Shown: positions 15,560-24,220 of the stretch, in pieces
Numbering within the stretch: position 1 is the first letter of the stretch
Layout: each line of letters starts with the position of its first letter
From: an uncultured Saprospiraceae bacterium
GTDB lineage: Bacteria > Bacteroidota > Bacteroidia > Chitinophagales > Saprospiraceae
Length of the DNA stretch: 32,524 nt
Direction: 5' to 3'
NCBI GenBank assembly: GCA_937921775.1
Contig: CAKZUK010000219.1
Location: 1-32,524, forward strand
Made by a program: the position numbers and the translations under genes
Notes under the pieces: generated by a model
What the model was told of the DNA's origin: nothing
The model's input: the letters and a program-made list of their open reading frames with translations, nothing else
The model's database searches: none

Positions 15560-16411
15560 TTACAATCGATCCAATACATACCGCTGGTACCCACCCGACT
15601 GATAGTTCGTCTGCAATGATCCACAATCACCACTGGACTCTACTCCCATCGTGCTTATAAATTGATCGCGATTGGAGTAAGAAGGTCGATAGGTAAACCA
15701 CTCAAAGTTATTGTCAATATCAACAAGTAAAGGAAGTAGCCCTTTGCGATCCCATTTGGAAGTGTTGCAGATAGATGCTGCAGTTATTATGTCATTTTCC
15801 CAAACTTCATCACTATCGAAGGTAAGTGTACTTAATATTTGTGCCATGGATTGCCCTTGTTGTCCTCCTGGGCTTGGGTTTCCATTAATGATATCTACGA
15901 GAGCATTGGTATTGATTTCAGAAATAAGTCGATTAAGCAAAGTGCCTTCATTCATAAGGTTGGCTTCAAAGGAAAGGATGTAATAAGCTTCGTACTCTTC
16001 GCTCATGGTTTGTAAAAGGCCAGTTGTGATATAAAGAAATCCACCGGGAAGCACAAAGGCATTTCGCTCGTCAGAAACCAAGACGGTAACGGGCCACTCA
16101 CGCTCATAGTTCCAGCGGTTGGCGCTAGGAGAGTAGTTGTCTACGCGCATAGCGTTGGTTGCCTGATTATATAAATTTTGCAAAAGAAAATAAACAGAAG
16201 TGTCGTAAGGAGGAGCCTTGGGTAAAATCGTAAAATTATCCTGGTCAAGTGCGATTGCACTGCGGATGAGTTCACCGAGTTCTAGCCGTTGCTCTTTAGT
16301 GAATTCACTAGGGGCAATGGAAGTAACAGGTTTTTTAGTACAGGCTGAAAATAAAATAAGCAAAAAAACTATCGCCAGTATGGGTGACAGTCGCAGATTT
16401 GCATTGGTCAT
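15560..16411 (-). CDS. M48-like lipoprotein with a degenerate HExxH motif (predicted pseudo-protease)
   Basis: A 283-residue lipoprotein (LAIVFLLILFSAC, lipid Cys C24). The centre follows the M48 metallopeptidase layout: NAFVLPGGFLYITTGLL at 117-133, where active members have NAF(A)LPGGxIxVxTGLL, then SEEYEAYYILSFEANL. Aligned to xELAxVLxHExxH, the zinc histidines are F148 and L152, while E149 remains. Further on, WENDIITAASICNTSKWDRKG matches the ExDxxA...(Y)DPxG segment and keeps E205, normally the third zinc ligand. Without both histidines it should not bind zinc or cleave peptides. The rest is intact with normal codon usage, so it is a retained non-catalytic homologue, not a decaying gene (inference). 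A possible role is binding or chaperoning in the periplasm. It is in tandem with the small lipoprotein gene upstream (ends at 16705). Confidence 0.75.
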   Translation of the reverse strand: MTNANLRLSPILAIVFLLILFSACTKKPVTSIAPSEFTKEQRLELGELIRSAIALDQDNFTILPKAPPYDTSVYFLLQNLYNQATNAMRVDNYSPSANRWNYEREWPVTVLVSDERNAFVLPGGFLYITTGLLQTMSEEYEAYYILSFEANLMNEGTLLNRLISEINTNALVDIINGNPSPGGQQGQSMAQILSTLTFDSDEVWENDIITAASICNTSKWDRKGLLPLLVDIDNNFEWFTYRPSYSNRDQFISTMGVESSGDCGSLQTNYQSGGYQRYVLDRL

Positions 16412-16430
16412 GTGTTCTTGTTTTTTGTTA

Positions 16431-16465
16431 CAATCAGTCTACCAACAAACGGTAGGTGCTGATTG
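16431..16465 (-). other. Hairpin in the leader of the M48-like gene
   Basis: caatcag (16431-16437) pairs with ctgattg (16459-16465), and ctacc (16439-16443) with ggtag (16451-16455), around an aacaaac loop. On the minus strand it would sit about 20 bases before the start codon at 16411. The rest of the 293-base gap to the next gene (16412-16704) shows a widely spaced inverted repeat, agctagtttt 16538-16547 with aaaactagct 16649-16658, and no gene. Confidence 0.4.
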
Positions 16466-16704
16466 TTTGATTGTGCGAGGTTAAAACAGCAAAAATCGCT
16501 CCAAAAACTGTTGATTAATAAGGGTTTTTCGAGATTTAGCTAGTTTTTACCTGTAAATTATTTTGAAGAAATTTACACAAAAAATTAAATCCACATGGAC
16601 ATGTCGTTTACTATAAACGGCTATTGCTGCTGTAAATGAATAAGAGCGAAAACTAGCTTAATTCACTGAAGCTAACTACGGCTTTTCAAATACACTAAAT
16701 AGCA

Positions 16705-17232
16705 TTACTTATCTAGTACTTTAAATTGAAAAGTCAGCCTACTGTCAAGCAATGAAGGCGAAAAATCTCTGAGCTCCATTTCAAACCAAATGTCAAAGGT
16801 TTCCTTTTTTAAGAACTCAGTAGGGTTGATCAATGTTGGGATCATATCTAGTACAGGGCCAGTATTATTGGGGACTTGCAATCGTTCAAATATCGGATTA
16901 TAAATAGTGTCATCGTCTGAATCAACAATCCGAACAGTAGCAGTTCTAATAAAATTATACTCTACTCCTGAGAAGTCTGCAGTCAGTTTAGCGAAAGCCT
17001 GGTCAATCTCAATAATGTCTTCCAACTCCATATTATTGGCAATCAAATAACTCCCAATGTTGGTCGGTATATCTCTAATTTTGACACCATGTATTCCTCC
17101 AAATGGGTCAAGACCCGTTGGTATCGTAAAATCTATGATGTAATCCATTGTAAATAAAGTTGGCGGCTCCTCCTTTTTACAAGATGAAGCTAAGATCAGT
17201 ATCACTAAAATGGGAAGCAAAGCCTTTTTCAT
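16705..17232 (-). CDS. Small lipoprotein of unknown function
   Basis: A 175-residue protein with a clear lipoprotein signal, MKKALLPILVILILASSC, lipid Cys C18 followed by KKEE. The mature part is predicted beta-rich (FTMDYIIDFTIPTG, ATVRIVDSDDD, FDIWFEMELRDFSP, RLTFQFKVLD) and contains several short hydrophobic strands and acidic loops; there are no Cys residues after the lipid anchor and no catalytic motif. The pattern suggests a small beta-sandwich periplasmic or surface protein. I do not recognise the family. It is followed in the same direction by the M48-like lipoprotein gene, 293 bases on, so joint expression is uncertain. Confidence 0.65.
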   Translation of the reverse strand: MKKALLPILVILILASSCKKEEPPTLFTMDYIIDFTIPTGLDPFGGIHGVKIRDIPTNIGSYLIANNMELEDIIEIDQAFAKLTADFSGVEYNFIRTATVRIVDSDDDTIYNPIFERLQVPNNTGPVLDMIPTLINPTEFLKKETFDIWFEMELRDFSPSLLDSRLTFQFKVLDK

Positions 17233-17568
17233 ATGAGTTGTTTTGTAATTTTTGATTTTTCGATAAATACGGTGATTTTGGAATTCTATGTTCTGTGTCT
17301 CTGAAGGCTGGCAAGTCGTTTCACTGTAAAAGAAGGAGGACTTCCCGTTAAGGATTGAACGCCTGTTTAGTTCGCTAAATAGGCAGACGAAGAGAGTTTA
17401 TCAAAGGAATTAGTCGTTTTTATCAAGGATAATTTAAATAACTTCTTTCTATAACGAATGAATTTCATAAAAGTATTCTTTCATTTTAAATTAATCACTA
17501 TATTTCGAAGGAAACGATAAACAACTTCAGAATATACTAGACCATATTCTTAAATCAAAACAAGCAAA
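17233..17568. other. 336-base divergent intergenic region
   Basis: Between the small lipoprotein gene (-) and the GCS2-CBS gene (+). It holds a compact hairpin at 17361-17384 and a near-consensus -7 box for the + strand, TATATTTC at 17499-17506 (consensus ends in G). I see no coding sequence, tRNA or terminator. Confidence 0.5.
17361..17384 (+). repeat. Short hairpin with a TTCG loop
   Basis: gcctgtttag (17361-17370), TTCG loop, ctaaataggc (17375-17384): ten base pairs with one G-U. No T run follows in either direction, so it is not a standard terminator. It may be a structured leader or an operator. Confidence 0.5.
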
Positions 17569-19491
17569 ATGGGCGAACAGAAAGTATCCATTCTAAAAGA
17601 CGAAAAGCAAATGCAACGCTTTGTGCGTTCTCTCCTTAATGATGTACAGGCTTTAGAGTACATGCTCGAAAATGACTGGTTTGAAAGTGGCATCACCCGA
17701 ATAGGAGCGGAACAGGAAATGTGCATGGTCGAAAATCCAACACTCAAACCTGCTCCTATAGCCATCAAGGCTCTAAATAAAATGAAGGAATATCCTTGGG
17801 TAGAAACAGAGCTCGCGAGATTCAATCTGGAAACAAACCTAGATCCTCGACAACTCAAAGGGAAGTGTTTTCGTCAAATGGAAGCAGAGAACAGGCGTAA
17901 CCTGAAAAAAATTCGTGAAAAAGTTCAAGAACTTGGAGCAGATATCATTCTGACAGGCATACTTCCAACATTGCGAAAGTTTGATTTGGAAATGCATAAC
18001 CTAACTCCAAAGAAACGATACTTCGCGCTCATGGAATCCATTAATCAACAACTGATTGGTTCTTCTTATGAATTGCGATTATCTGGAATCGACGAACTTT
18101 TAGTCAAACACGATTCGCCGCTTTTGGAGGCTTGCAATACGAGTTTTCAGATACACCTACAAATAGAACCTAAGGATTTTGTGAAGATGTACAACATTGC
18201 TCAGACCTTAGCCGCTCCGGTTATGGCAGTAGCTGCTAACTCGCCTATCGTTTTTGGGAAACGTCTATGGCATGAAAGCCGCATTGCTTTGTTCCAACAG
18301 TCCGTTGATACACGTACTACTCATGACCATATGCGCGAACGTAGCCCTCGGGTAACTTTCGGAAACGGATGGCTCAAAAAATCTGTCATGGAAATTTACC
18401 GGGAAGATATTGCCCGCTTCAGAGTATTGATCAGTGGTGATGTAGCGGAGGACTCTATTGAAATGATCAATAAAGGTGAGACGCCAAAACTACGGTCATT
18501 GCAAGTACATAACTCCACCGTCTATCGTTGGAATCGACCTTGCTATGGTATCAGTCCTAACGGCAAACCACATCTCCGTATCGAGAACCGAGTACTTCCT
18601 GCGGGGCCAACTGTGATAGACGAAATGGCAAATACTGTTTTCTGGATTGGTTTGATGATAGGAATGGCTGATCAATACGATGACATAACTAAGCACATTA
18701 GTTTCGCAGACATACGCGACAATTTTGGCAAGGCAGCGCGCTACGGAATTGATACCCAGTTAACTTGGTTTAAGGATAAAAAGACAACGGTTTGTGATTT
18801 GATTTTGAAAGAGCTATTGCCAATGGCGAAGAAAGGATTGGCTAAGTTTGATATTGATAAAGATGATGTAAAGAGATACCTTGGTATCATCGAGCAAAGA
18901 GCGAAGTTGCATATGAATGGTGCGCGGTGGCAACTAAGAGCTTACACCAAACTGATGGAAGAAACAAATCCAGATGAAGCACTTTCTTGCCTTACAGCAG
19001 CCATTATTAATAATCAACAAAAAGATATTCCTGTGCATAAGTGGAAACTCCCTAACCTCGATGAATTAAAAGAATACCGACCATCCAAGATTAAGGTGGA
19101 AGAATTTATGGCGACCGATCTTTTTACTGTCCAGCAAGACGATATTATTGAGTTGGTAGCAGAGATGATGGACTTCCGTCGAATTCGTTTCATGCCGGTA
19201 GAAAATACAAAAGGAAAGCTAATTGGATTGGTTACCTCACGCTTGATCTTGCGCCACCTAATGAAGCACAACAAACTGAGTGGTAAAGCAATACAGGTGA
19301 AAGATATCATGATTAAAAAGCCATTGACCATTAAACCTGATGCTACTATTTTAGAGGCATTGGGTATGATGCGAAAAAGTGACGTCGGCTGTCTACCAGT
19401 AGTGCAAAAAGGAGAGTTAGTAGGATTGGTAACTAATATGAATTTCCTTCGAATTTCAAGTCGCTTAATCGAAAGGCTCGAACAAAAATAA
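17569..19491 (+). CDS. GCS2-family carboxylate-amine ligase fused to a CBS-domain pair
   Basis: A 640-residue cytoplasmic protein. Residues about 40-450 match the glutamate-cysteine ligase family 2 fold: RIGAEQEMCMV near 44-54, ETNLDPRQLKG, a central HNLTPKKRY block, NTSFQIHLQ near 190, HLRIENRVLPAGPT near 340 and the closing GARWQLRAY near 455. Residues 505-562 and 577-632 form two CBS motifs (FMATDLFTVQQDD...; IMIKKPLTIKPDA...GCLPVVQKGELVGLVT), a Bateman module that usually senses adenine nucleotides. GCS2 enzymes join an amine or amino acid to a carboxylate with ATP; the CBS pair suggests allosteric control by energy state (inference). The usual partners seen elsewhere, such as RimK-like ATP-grasp or M14-like genes, are not next to it, so the substrate is open. 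It is monocistronic, closed by the convergent terminator at 19501-19578. Confidence 0.85.
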   Translation: MGEQKVSILKDEKQMQRFVRSLLNDVQALEYMLENDWFESGITRIGAEQEMCMVENPTLKPAPIAIKALNKMKEYPWVETELARFNLETNLDPRQLKGKCFRQMEAENRRNLKKIREKVQELGADIILTGILPTLRKFDLEMHNLTPKKRYFALMESINQQLIGSSYELRLSGIDELLVKHDSPLLEACNTSFQIHLQIEPKDFVKMYNIAQTLAAPVMAVAANSPIVFGKRLWHESRIALFQQSVDTRTTHDHMRERSPRVTFGNGWLKKSVMEIYREDIARFRVLISGDVAEDSIEMINKGETPKLRSLQVHNSTVYRWNRPCYGISPNGKPHLRIENRVLPAGPTVIDEMANTVFWIGLMIGMADQYDDITKHISFADIRDNFGKAARYGIDTQLTWFKDKKTTVCDLILKELLPMAKKGLAKFDIDKDDVKRYLGIIEQRAKLHMNGARWQLRAYTKLMEETNPDEALSCLTAAIINNQQKDIPVHKWKLPNLDELKEYRPSKIKVEEFMATDLFTVQQDDIIELVAEMMDFRRIRFMPVENTKGKLIGLVTSRLILRHLMKHNKLSGKAIQVKDIMIKKPLTIKPDATILEALGMMRKSDVGCLPVVQKGELVGLVTNMNFLRISSRLIERLEQK

Positions 19492-19500
19492 GCGACCATC

Positions 19501-19578
19501 AAAAAAGCATAAGTTCGTTTCTAATCTGAACTTGTTTATACTATACAGCTGTAAACGAATTCAGAGTAGAAACGAACT
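19501..19578 (-). terminator. Convergent (mainly minus-strand) terminator hairpin
   Basis: agttcgtttcta (19512-19523) is the exact reverse complement of tagaaacgaact (19567-19578). Inside, ctgaa/ttcag (19526-19530/19560-19564) and gttta/taaac (19534-19538/19552-19556) extend the stem. The A6 run at 19501-19506 becomes a T tract for minus-strand transcripts, so it is best read as the terminator of the gene ending at 19588; it probably also slows transcripts of the GCS2-CBS gene. Confidence 0.75.
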
Positions 19579-19587
19579 AACTTATTC

Positions 19588-21360
19588 TTACTTACCTCTA
19601 GTAATCACTACCCGCTTACTAAACACCCCAAATTCACTAGTCGTCCGACAAGTATAAATACCACTCGCCAAATTCGAACCATCAATTGTGATTTCGTGTA
19701 TTCCACTTAATAATACCTCGTTTAAAAGTAAGTTGATTTGCTTTCCATTTAAATCAAATAACTCTACTCGAAGATCCGATTTTTGCGAAAGCTCAATTTT
19801 TAATGTACTCCAGTCATTAAAAGGATTTGGGGAAAGACTTAAAAAAATGGGTTTAGCCTTTTCAATATCAGTAGTAGCAATAGTAAAATCAAAATTAAAA
19901 TCTCCAACAAGGGGTAAGTGATCAGATGCTTGGGTAGCATCTTCACTATTGAGGTTAAACTCATTTAACTGGTCTTGTGTCAACTCTGGGGTGAAAAGGG
20001 CAAAAGAATTTTTTAAATCCATTACCGAGCCGCTGTACAACATATAATCTAATCGTCCTGGAGAGAAAGAACTACTTTCTTTATACCAAGTCATAGCTAA
20101 GGGAAGGTTACTAGCCAATGGTTTGGCGTCATCCATAGCTGTACCATCCCAGTCAGGATTAAAGTCGGCCCCATAAAAACTTTCGTTAAAAATATCACCA
20201 GTAATTAAAGTAGTTTGTTGCTGTCGGTCACCAACCAGATTCATATCTCCTACAATCACGATTGGATCGTTTGGTGAAAGTGTAATTTGACCAGTACCGT
20301 CTTTTGCTTTTCGAACGAAAGCCATGATCGCATCGATCTCACGTTGGCGATCAAAATCATTATCACAACAAGGTGTGTGTGCTACCACAAATAATAGTTT
20401 GGCCCCAGTAGTAGGGTCAAGTTCAATTAAAAAAGCGCCATTCCCTTGGGTATCGTTTACGCTGGTTCCAATTGGGAATCCACTAAGTATTGGAAAACGA
20501 CTAACCACAATAATATCCGGTTGTATTTTGGCATGATACCATTGCTCATCATTTCCGGAAGGTAAAAAACTTTCAAGCTTGTTGGCCGTCTGACTGCCAG
20601 TGTGATCATATATTTCCTGAAAGCCAATGATGTCAGGATTCAGTGAACTAATAATACGATTGAAGTTGTCTTGCAAATTATTTTCAAAGAGATTGTCGAA
20701 TAAGACATTGTACGAAAGTATGCGAAGCTGTGCGTCCGTCGGTTGGTTAATGCTGTAGGCAGGTAATGGATCTAGATTGCTATTGCTGAAAGTATAGCTA
20801 ACACCACCGGAACCATCGGGGAGAACATCAGTATTGTTATTGACATTGTTTTTTACAAGTACTTTAATATTGTTACCTATATAAAGGTCTTGTCCGAAAA
20901 AGTTGAGATCGCGGGATATCGCAATTTCAAACTCTTCAGAAGTAACTGTTGGTGAAGTGTATAATCGAATATTCTCATGTCCCAAATTCGCATTGCTGTT
21001 TCCTACAAAAACAGTTCCTGACCGATCGCCAAAGTTGTAAACAAGCTCTGCGCCAATGCCATTGTTTTGGGAGCCGGTCGATGCGTTGTTGTCGGTGTCA
21101 ATATAGATCGTAATTTCATTGTCATCCTGTAAATTGATTTCAGCACCTACTTCCAATCTGAAAAAGAGGAAAGCATCATCATTGCCAATCCATAGGTTTC
21201 CAAAGTCAATATTGGAACTTCCATTATCCCCAATTGGATCACTATAAGCTATTGAGACATCTTGCCAATCACTGTAATCTTCATCTAATAATATTCGATC
21301 TGGTTGAGCTTGAAGAAAGGCCCCACATATTAAGCAATAAATAAAAGGTAATATTCTCAT
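19588..21360 (-). CDS. Secreted endonuclease/exonuclease/phosphatase-fold protein with T9SS sorting domain
   Basis: Read from ATG at 21360 (MRILPFIYCLICGAFLQAQ, Sec signal cleaved near residue 19), 590 residues; the frame from 21387 would add nine residues before the signal. Residues about 20-190 form a beta-rich N-terminal domain (DWQDV...IYIDTDNNASTG), like carbohydrate- or cell-surface-binding modules. Residues about 210-492 are an EEP (DNase I-like) domain with N218 (SYNV), E249 (FQE), H328 (AHTPCC), D372 and N374 (GDMNL) and D480-H481 (SDHLP), all catalytic positions present. Residues about 508-588 are a type A T9SS tail (LSLSPNPFNDW...LASGIYTCR), so it should be exported across the outer membrane and anchored or released. 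The substrate may be extracellular DNA or a phosphodiester; this fold alone cannot decide. Confidence 0.87.
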   Translation of the reverse strand: MRILPFIYCLICGAFLQAQPDRILLDEDYSDWQDVSIAYSDPIGDNGSSNIDFGNLWIGNDDAFLFFRLEVGAEINLQDDNEITIYIDTDNNASTGSQNNGIGAELVYNFGDRSGTVFVGNSNANLGHENIRLYTSPTVTSEEFEIAISRDLNFFGQDLYIGNNIKVLVKNNVNNNTDVLPDGSGGVSYTFSNSNLDPLPAYSINQPTDAQLRILSYNVLFDNLFENNLQDNFNRIISSLNPDIIGFQEIYDHTGSQTANKLESFLPSGNDEQWYHAKIQPDIIVVSRFPILSGFPIGTSVNDTQGNGAFLIELDPTTGAKLLFVVAHTPCCDNDFDRQREIDAIMAFVRKAKDGTGQITLSPNDPIVIVGDMNLVGDRQQQTTLITGDIFNESFYGADFNPDWDGTAMDDAKPLASNLPLAMTWYKESSSFSPGRLDYMLYSGSVMDLKNSFALFTPELTQDQLNEFNLNSEDATQASDHLPLVGDFNFDFTIATTDIEKAKPIFLSLSPNPFNDWSTLKIELSQKSDLRVELFDLNGKQINLLLNEVLLSGIHEITIDGSNLASGIYTCRTTSEFGVFSKRVVITRGK

Positions 21361-21386
21361 GGAAATTAGATTGTTTTTTTGAACCA

Positions 21387-21394
21387 CAAAATTA
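21387..21394 (-). promoter_or_regulatory. -7 box (TAATTTTG, minus strand) for the EEP-fold gene
   Basis: The plus-strand caaaatta reads TAATTTTG on the minus strand, about 27 bases before the chosen start at 21360. A TTTA at 21416-21419 (minus) is a three-of-four match to the -33 TTTG at the proper spacing. This also argues against the upstream ATG at 21387, which would overlap the promoter. Confidence 0.5.
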
Positions 21395-21733
21395 CTTATA
21401 ATTCAGGCTCGAAGATTAAAAAAGATCGTATTTGTCTGTAAAAGGCTAGAAGCTGATTCGTTCAAGAGCTGATTGTATCCTAAACATATAAGTTTATTAG
21501 AAATTAATTACTTGTAGAGGAAACCTATGGTTAAAAACATGGTTTAAACAAATTGAATATGAGATTTGTTTTATGTTTAAATTAAGTAATGCAAAAAATA
21601 ACTTAACCACAACAAGGCAATAAATAAGACTAAATGACCGAGGTGAATGTGTTTTGTTTATTTGATTGAGTATAAGTTAGCGACATTATTTTTTGCTTAA
21701 AAAAACAGGGTAGCAAAAATGATATAATTATTG

Positions 21734-21741
21734 TAAATTTG
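21734..21741 (+). promoter_or_regulatory. -7 box (TAAATTTG) for aconitase
   Basis: A perfect TAnnTTTG box 50 bases before the start at 21792. It also disfavours the in-frame ATG at 21753, which would lie nearly at the transcription start. No clear -33 partner. Confidence 0.5.
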
Positions 21742-21791
21742 CAGCCGATTTATTGGAGGCCACTCCATCACCTTTTAAACTTCATACAATT

Positions 21792-24062
21792 ATGGCATTT
21801 GATATTGAAATGATAAAGGCGCATTATGACACGTTAGCTGACCAAGTTGAAAAGGCTAGAAAACGTTTGAAGCGACCTTTGACTCTTACAGAGAAAATAC
21901 TTTACACCCATCTTCACGCTGAATCTAAACTAAAGAAATACAAGAGAGGAAAGGACTATGTAATGTTTGCACCGGATCGTGTAGCAATGCAGGACGCAAC
22001 AGCACAAATGGCTTTGCTTCAGTTTATGATGGCAGGTAAAGATAAGGTTGCAGTTCCTTCAACGGTTCACTGTGATCACCTGATTCAGGCAAAAGTAGGG
22101 GCAAAGAAAGATTTGAAAAATGCCATTAATACTAGTTCTGAGGTTTTTGATTTTCTTCAAGATGTTTCTAATAAATATGGTATCGGTTTCTGGAAGCCAG
22201 GAGCGGGAATCATTCACCAAATCGTTTTGGAAAATTATGCATTCCCAGGTGGAATGATGATTGGTACGGATTCTCACACACCTAACGCAGGTGGATTGGG
22301 AATGGTAGCAATTGGAGTAGGAGGAGCTGACTCAGTTGACGTAATGGCTGGTATGGCTTGGGAACTGAAGATGCCTAAAGTAATTGGTATAAAACTAACG
22401 GGTAAATTATCTGGTTGGACCTCCGCCAAAGATGTAATCCTAAAAGTTGCAGGTATCCTTACTGTAAAAGGTGGTACTGGAGCAATCGTAGAATATTTTG
22501 GACCAGGTGCAAGAAGCTTGTCTTGTACTGGTAAAGGTACCATTTGTAATATGGGGGCTGAGATCGGAGCAACAACTTCTACTTTCGGTTACGACCCATC
22601 AATGGCACGTTATCTTGAAGCAACAGGTAGAGCTGATGTAGCTAAGTTAGCTAACAAAGTGAAGAAGCACTTGACAGGTGACCCTGAATGCTATAAAGAT
22701 CCTAAGAAATATTTCGATCAAGTAATCGAAATCAATCTAACTAAACTAGAGCCACATATCAATGGACCTTATACGCCAGATTTGGCGTGGCCAATCTCTA
22801 AGTTTGCAGCAGCGGTTAAAGAAAACGGTTATCCTGCAAAGCTAGACGTAGGCTTGATTGGTTCTTGTACTAACTCTTCTTACGAAGATTTGGATCGAGC
22901 AGCTTCTATCGCTGTTCAGGCAGTTAAGAAAAACCTTGAAGTGAAATCGGAATTTACAGTAACTCCAGGTTCTGAGCAAATTCGTTTCACAGTAGAACGT
23001 GATGGCTTACTTAAGCCTTTCGAAGATATGGGAGGTATGGTTTTGGCAAATGCTTGTGGACCTTGTATCGGCCAATGGGACAGACACAAAAATCCTAAAA
23101 AAGCGAACTCTATCATTACTTCTTTCAACAGAAATTTTACAAAGCGTAATGATGGTAACCCATTGACGCATGCTTTTGTAGCTTCTCCAGAAATTGTAAC
23201 GGCATTGGCGATCGCTGGTGATTTGACTTTCAATCCATTGACAGATAAGTTGACAAACAAAAAAGGCCGTAAGGTGATGTTGAGCCCACCAAAAGGTGTG
23301 GAGCTTCCTCCAAAAGGCTTTGATGTAGAAGATGCTGGATTTAATCCACCTACAGAAGATGGATCTAAAGTGAAAGTAAAAGTAGCTAAGAAGTCAAACC
23401 GTTTGCAACTACTAAAACCGTTTGTGCCAATCACTGCTAAGGACATGAAGGATATGCGCATTTTGATCAAAGCAAAAGGTAAATGTACTACAGATCATAT
23501 TTCTATGGCTGGCCCATGGTTAAAGTTTAGAGGTCACCTTGAAAATATCTCTAACAACTGTTACATTGGTGCGATCAACTACTTCAACGAAGAGCCTAAT
23601 AATGTAATCAACTATTCATATAAGAAAGCGAAGTACATGGCAGTACCTGATTCAGCAAGAGCTTATCAGAAAAAAGGAATAGGTACCGTAGTATTTGGTG
23701 AGGAGAATTTAGGTGAAGGTTCGTCAAGAGAGCATGCAGCTATGGAGCCTCGCTTCCTAGGGGTAAACGCAGTGATTGTGAAATCATTTGCTCGTATACA
23801 CGAAACTAACCTGAAGAAGCAAGGTATGTTGGCTTTAACTTTCGTGAACCCTAAGGATTTCGACAAAGTTAGACAAGACGATTTGGTAAGCATTCCAGAT
23901 TTCAATAAAATGGAACCAGGAAAGAACCTAACTATTGTTTTACAGCACGCTGATGGCAAGAAAAGTAAATTTGAAGTAGCTCACACCTATAACCAAGCTC
24001 AAATTGACTGGGTAAAGGCTGGATCTGCACTAAATAAGATAAGAGAGGAAATGGTTAAATAA
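21792..24062 (+). CDS. acn: Aconitate hydratase (mitochondrial-type aconitase)
   Basis: 756 residues from the ATG at 21792 ([18 protein letters not shown]). The in-frame ATG at 21753 would add 13 residues and is less likely given the promoter position. The [4Fe-4S] cysteines are C359 (LIGSCTNSS), C422 and C425 ([12 protein letters not shown]), almost the same numbering as mature pig mitochondrial aconitase. Other hallmarks: [42 protein letters not shown] and the swivel-domain [14 protein letters not shown]. It isomerises citrate to isocitrate in the TCA cycle in the cytoplasm. The length and block order fit the mitochondrial-type (AcnA_mito) branch rather than AcnB. It is monocistronic, bounded by its own promoter and the terminator at 24091. 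Confidence 0.97.
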   Translation: MAFDIEMIKAHYDTLADQVEKARKRLKRPLTLTEKILYTHLHAESKLKKYKRGKDYVMFAPDRVAMQDATAQMALLQFMMAGKDKVAVPSTVHCDHLIQAKVGAKKDLKNAINTSSEVFDFLQDVSNKYGIGFWKPGAGIIHQIVLENYAFPGGMMIGTDSHTPNAGGLGMVAIGVGGADSVDVMAGMAWELKMPKVIGIKLTGKLSGWTSAKDVILKVAGILTVKGGTGAIVEYFGPGARSLSCTGKGTICNMGAEIGATTSTFGYDPSMARYLEATGRADVAKLANKVKKHLTGDPECYKDPKKYFDQVIEINLTKLEPHINGPYTPDLAWPISKFAAAVKENGYPAKLDVGLIGSCTNSSYEDLDRAASIAVQAVKKNLEVKSEFTVTPGSEQIRFTVERDGLLKPFEDMGGMVLANACGPCIGQWDRHKNPKKANSIITSFNRNFTKRNDGNPLTHAFVASPEIVTALAIAGDLTFNPLTDKLTNKKGRKVMLSPPKGVELPPKGFDVEDAGFNPPTEDGSKVKVKVAKKSNRLQLLKPFVPITAKDMKDMRILIKAKGKCTTDHISMAGPWLKFRGHLENISNNCYIGAINYFNEEPNNVINYSYKKAKYMAVPDSARAYQKKGIGTVVFGEENLGEGSSREHAAMEPRFLGVNAVIVKSFARIHETNLKKQGMLALTFVNPKDFDKVRQDDLVSIPDFNKMEPGKNLTIVLQHADGKKSKFEVAHTYNQAQIDWVKAGSALNKIREEMVK

Positions 24063-24090
24063 TAACCGTTTCTTAGCATATGATTTATGC

Positions 24091-24129
24091 AAATACCTGG
24101 CTGAGTTCTTCTCAGTCAGGTATTTTTTT
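24091..24129 (+). terminator. Rho-independent terminator after aconitase
   Basis: aatacctggctgag (24092-24105), loop ttctt, ctcagtcaggtatt (24111-24124) with one G-U pair, followed by a T7 run at 24123-24129. Confidence 0.92.
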
Positions 24130-24137
24130 ATGTGGAG

Positions 24138-24171
24138 TTTGTTAAATATGTGACATCTTTGACTATATTCG
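24138..24171 (+). promoter_or_regulatory. Promoter of mscL
   Basis: TTTG at 24138-24141 and TATATTCG at 24164-24171 (one mismatch to TAnnTTTG) are separated by 22 bases, close to the Bacteroidota -33/-7 arrangement, between the aconitase terminator and the mscL start at 24221. Confidence 0.5.
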
Positions 24172-24220
24172 TCTAACATATTGTAGGAAAATTATTTAAA
24201 TCAACTAAAAACAATTAATT

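Larger units (their letters stand above)
21361..21791. other. 431-base divergent intergenic region
   Basis: Between the EEP-fold gene (-) and aconitase (+). It contains minus-strand and plus-strand -7 boxes at its two ends. The middle is AT-rich with short direct repeats (agctgatt near 21430-21470, atggtt near 21527-21545) and no coding or RNA gene that I can support. Confidence 0.5.

Noticed and set aside
17355..17395. Possible tRNA or tRNA fragment around the TTCG hairpin
   Set aside because: The TTCG resembles a T-loop at first sight, but there is no acceptor, D or anticodon arm around it.
17550..17858. Minus-strand open frame of 102 codons over the start of the GCS2-CBS gene
   Set aside because: Antisense shadow; no start context or homology signal.
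19014..19502. Minus-strand open frame of 162 codons over the CBS domains
   Set aside because: Antisense shadow of the GCS2-CBS gene with no recognisable motif and no promoter.
22916..23470. Open frame of 184 codons on the minus strand inside aconitase
   Set aside because: It lies wholly antisense to a well-supported gene; the translation is low-complexity Ser/Phe/Pro-rich as expected from reading good coding DNA backwards, with no family resemblance.
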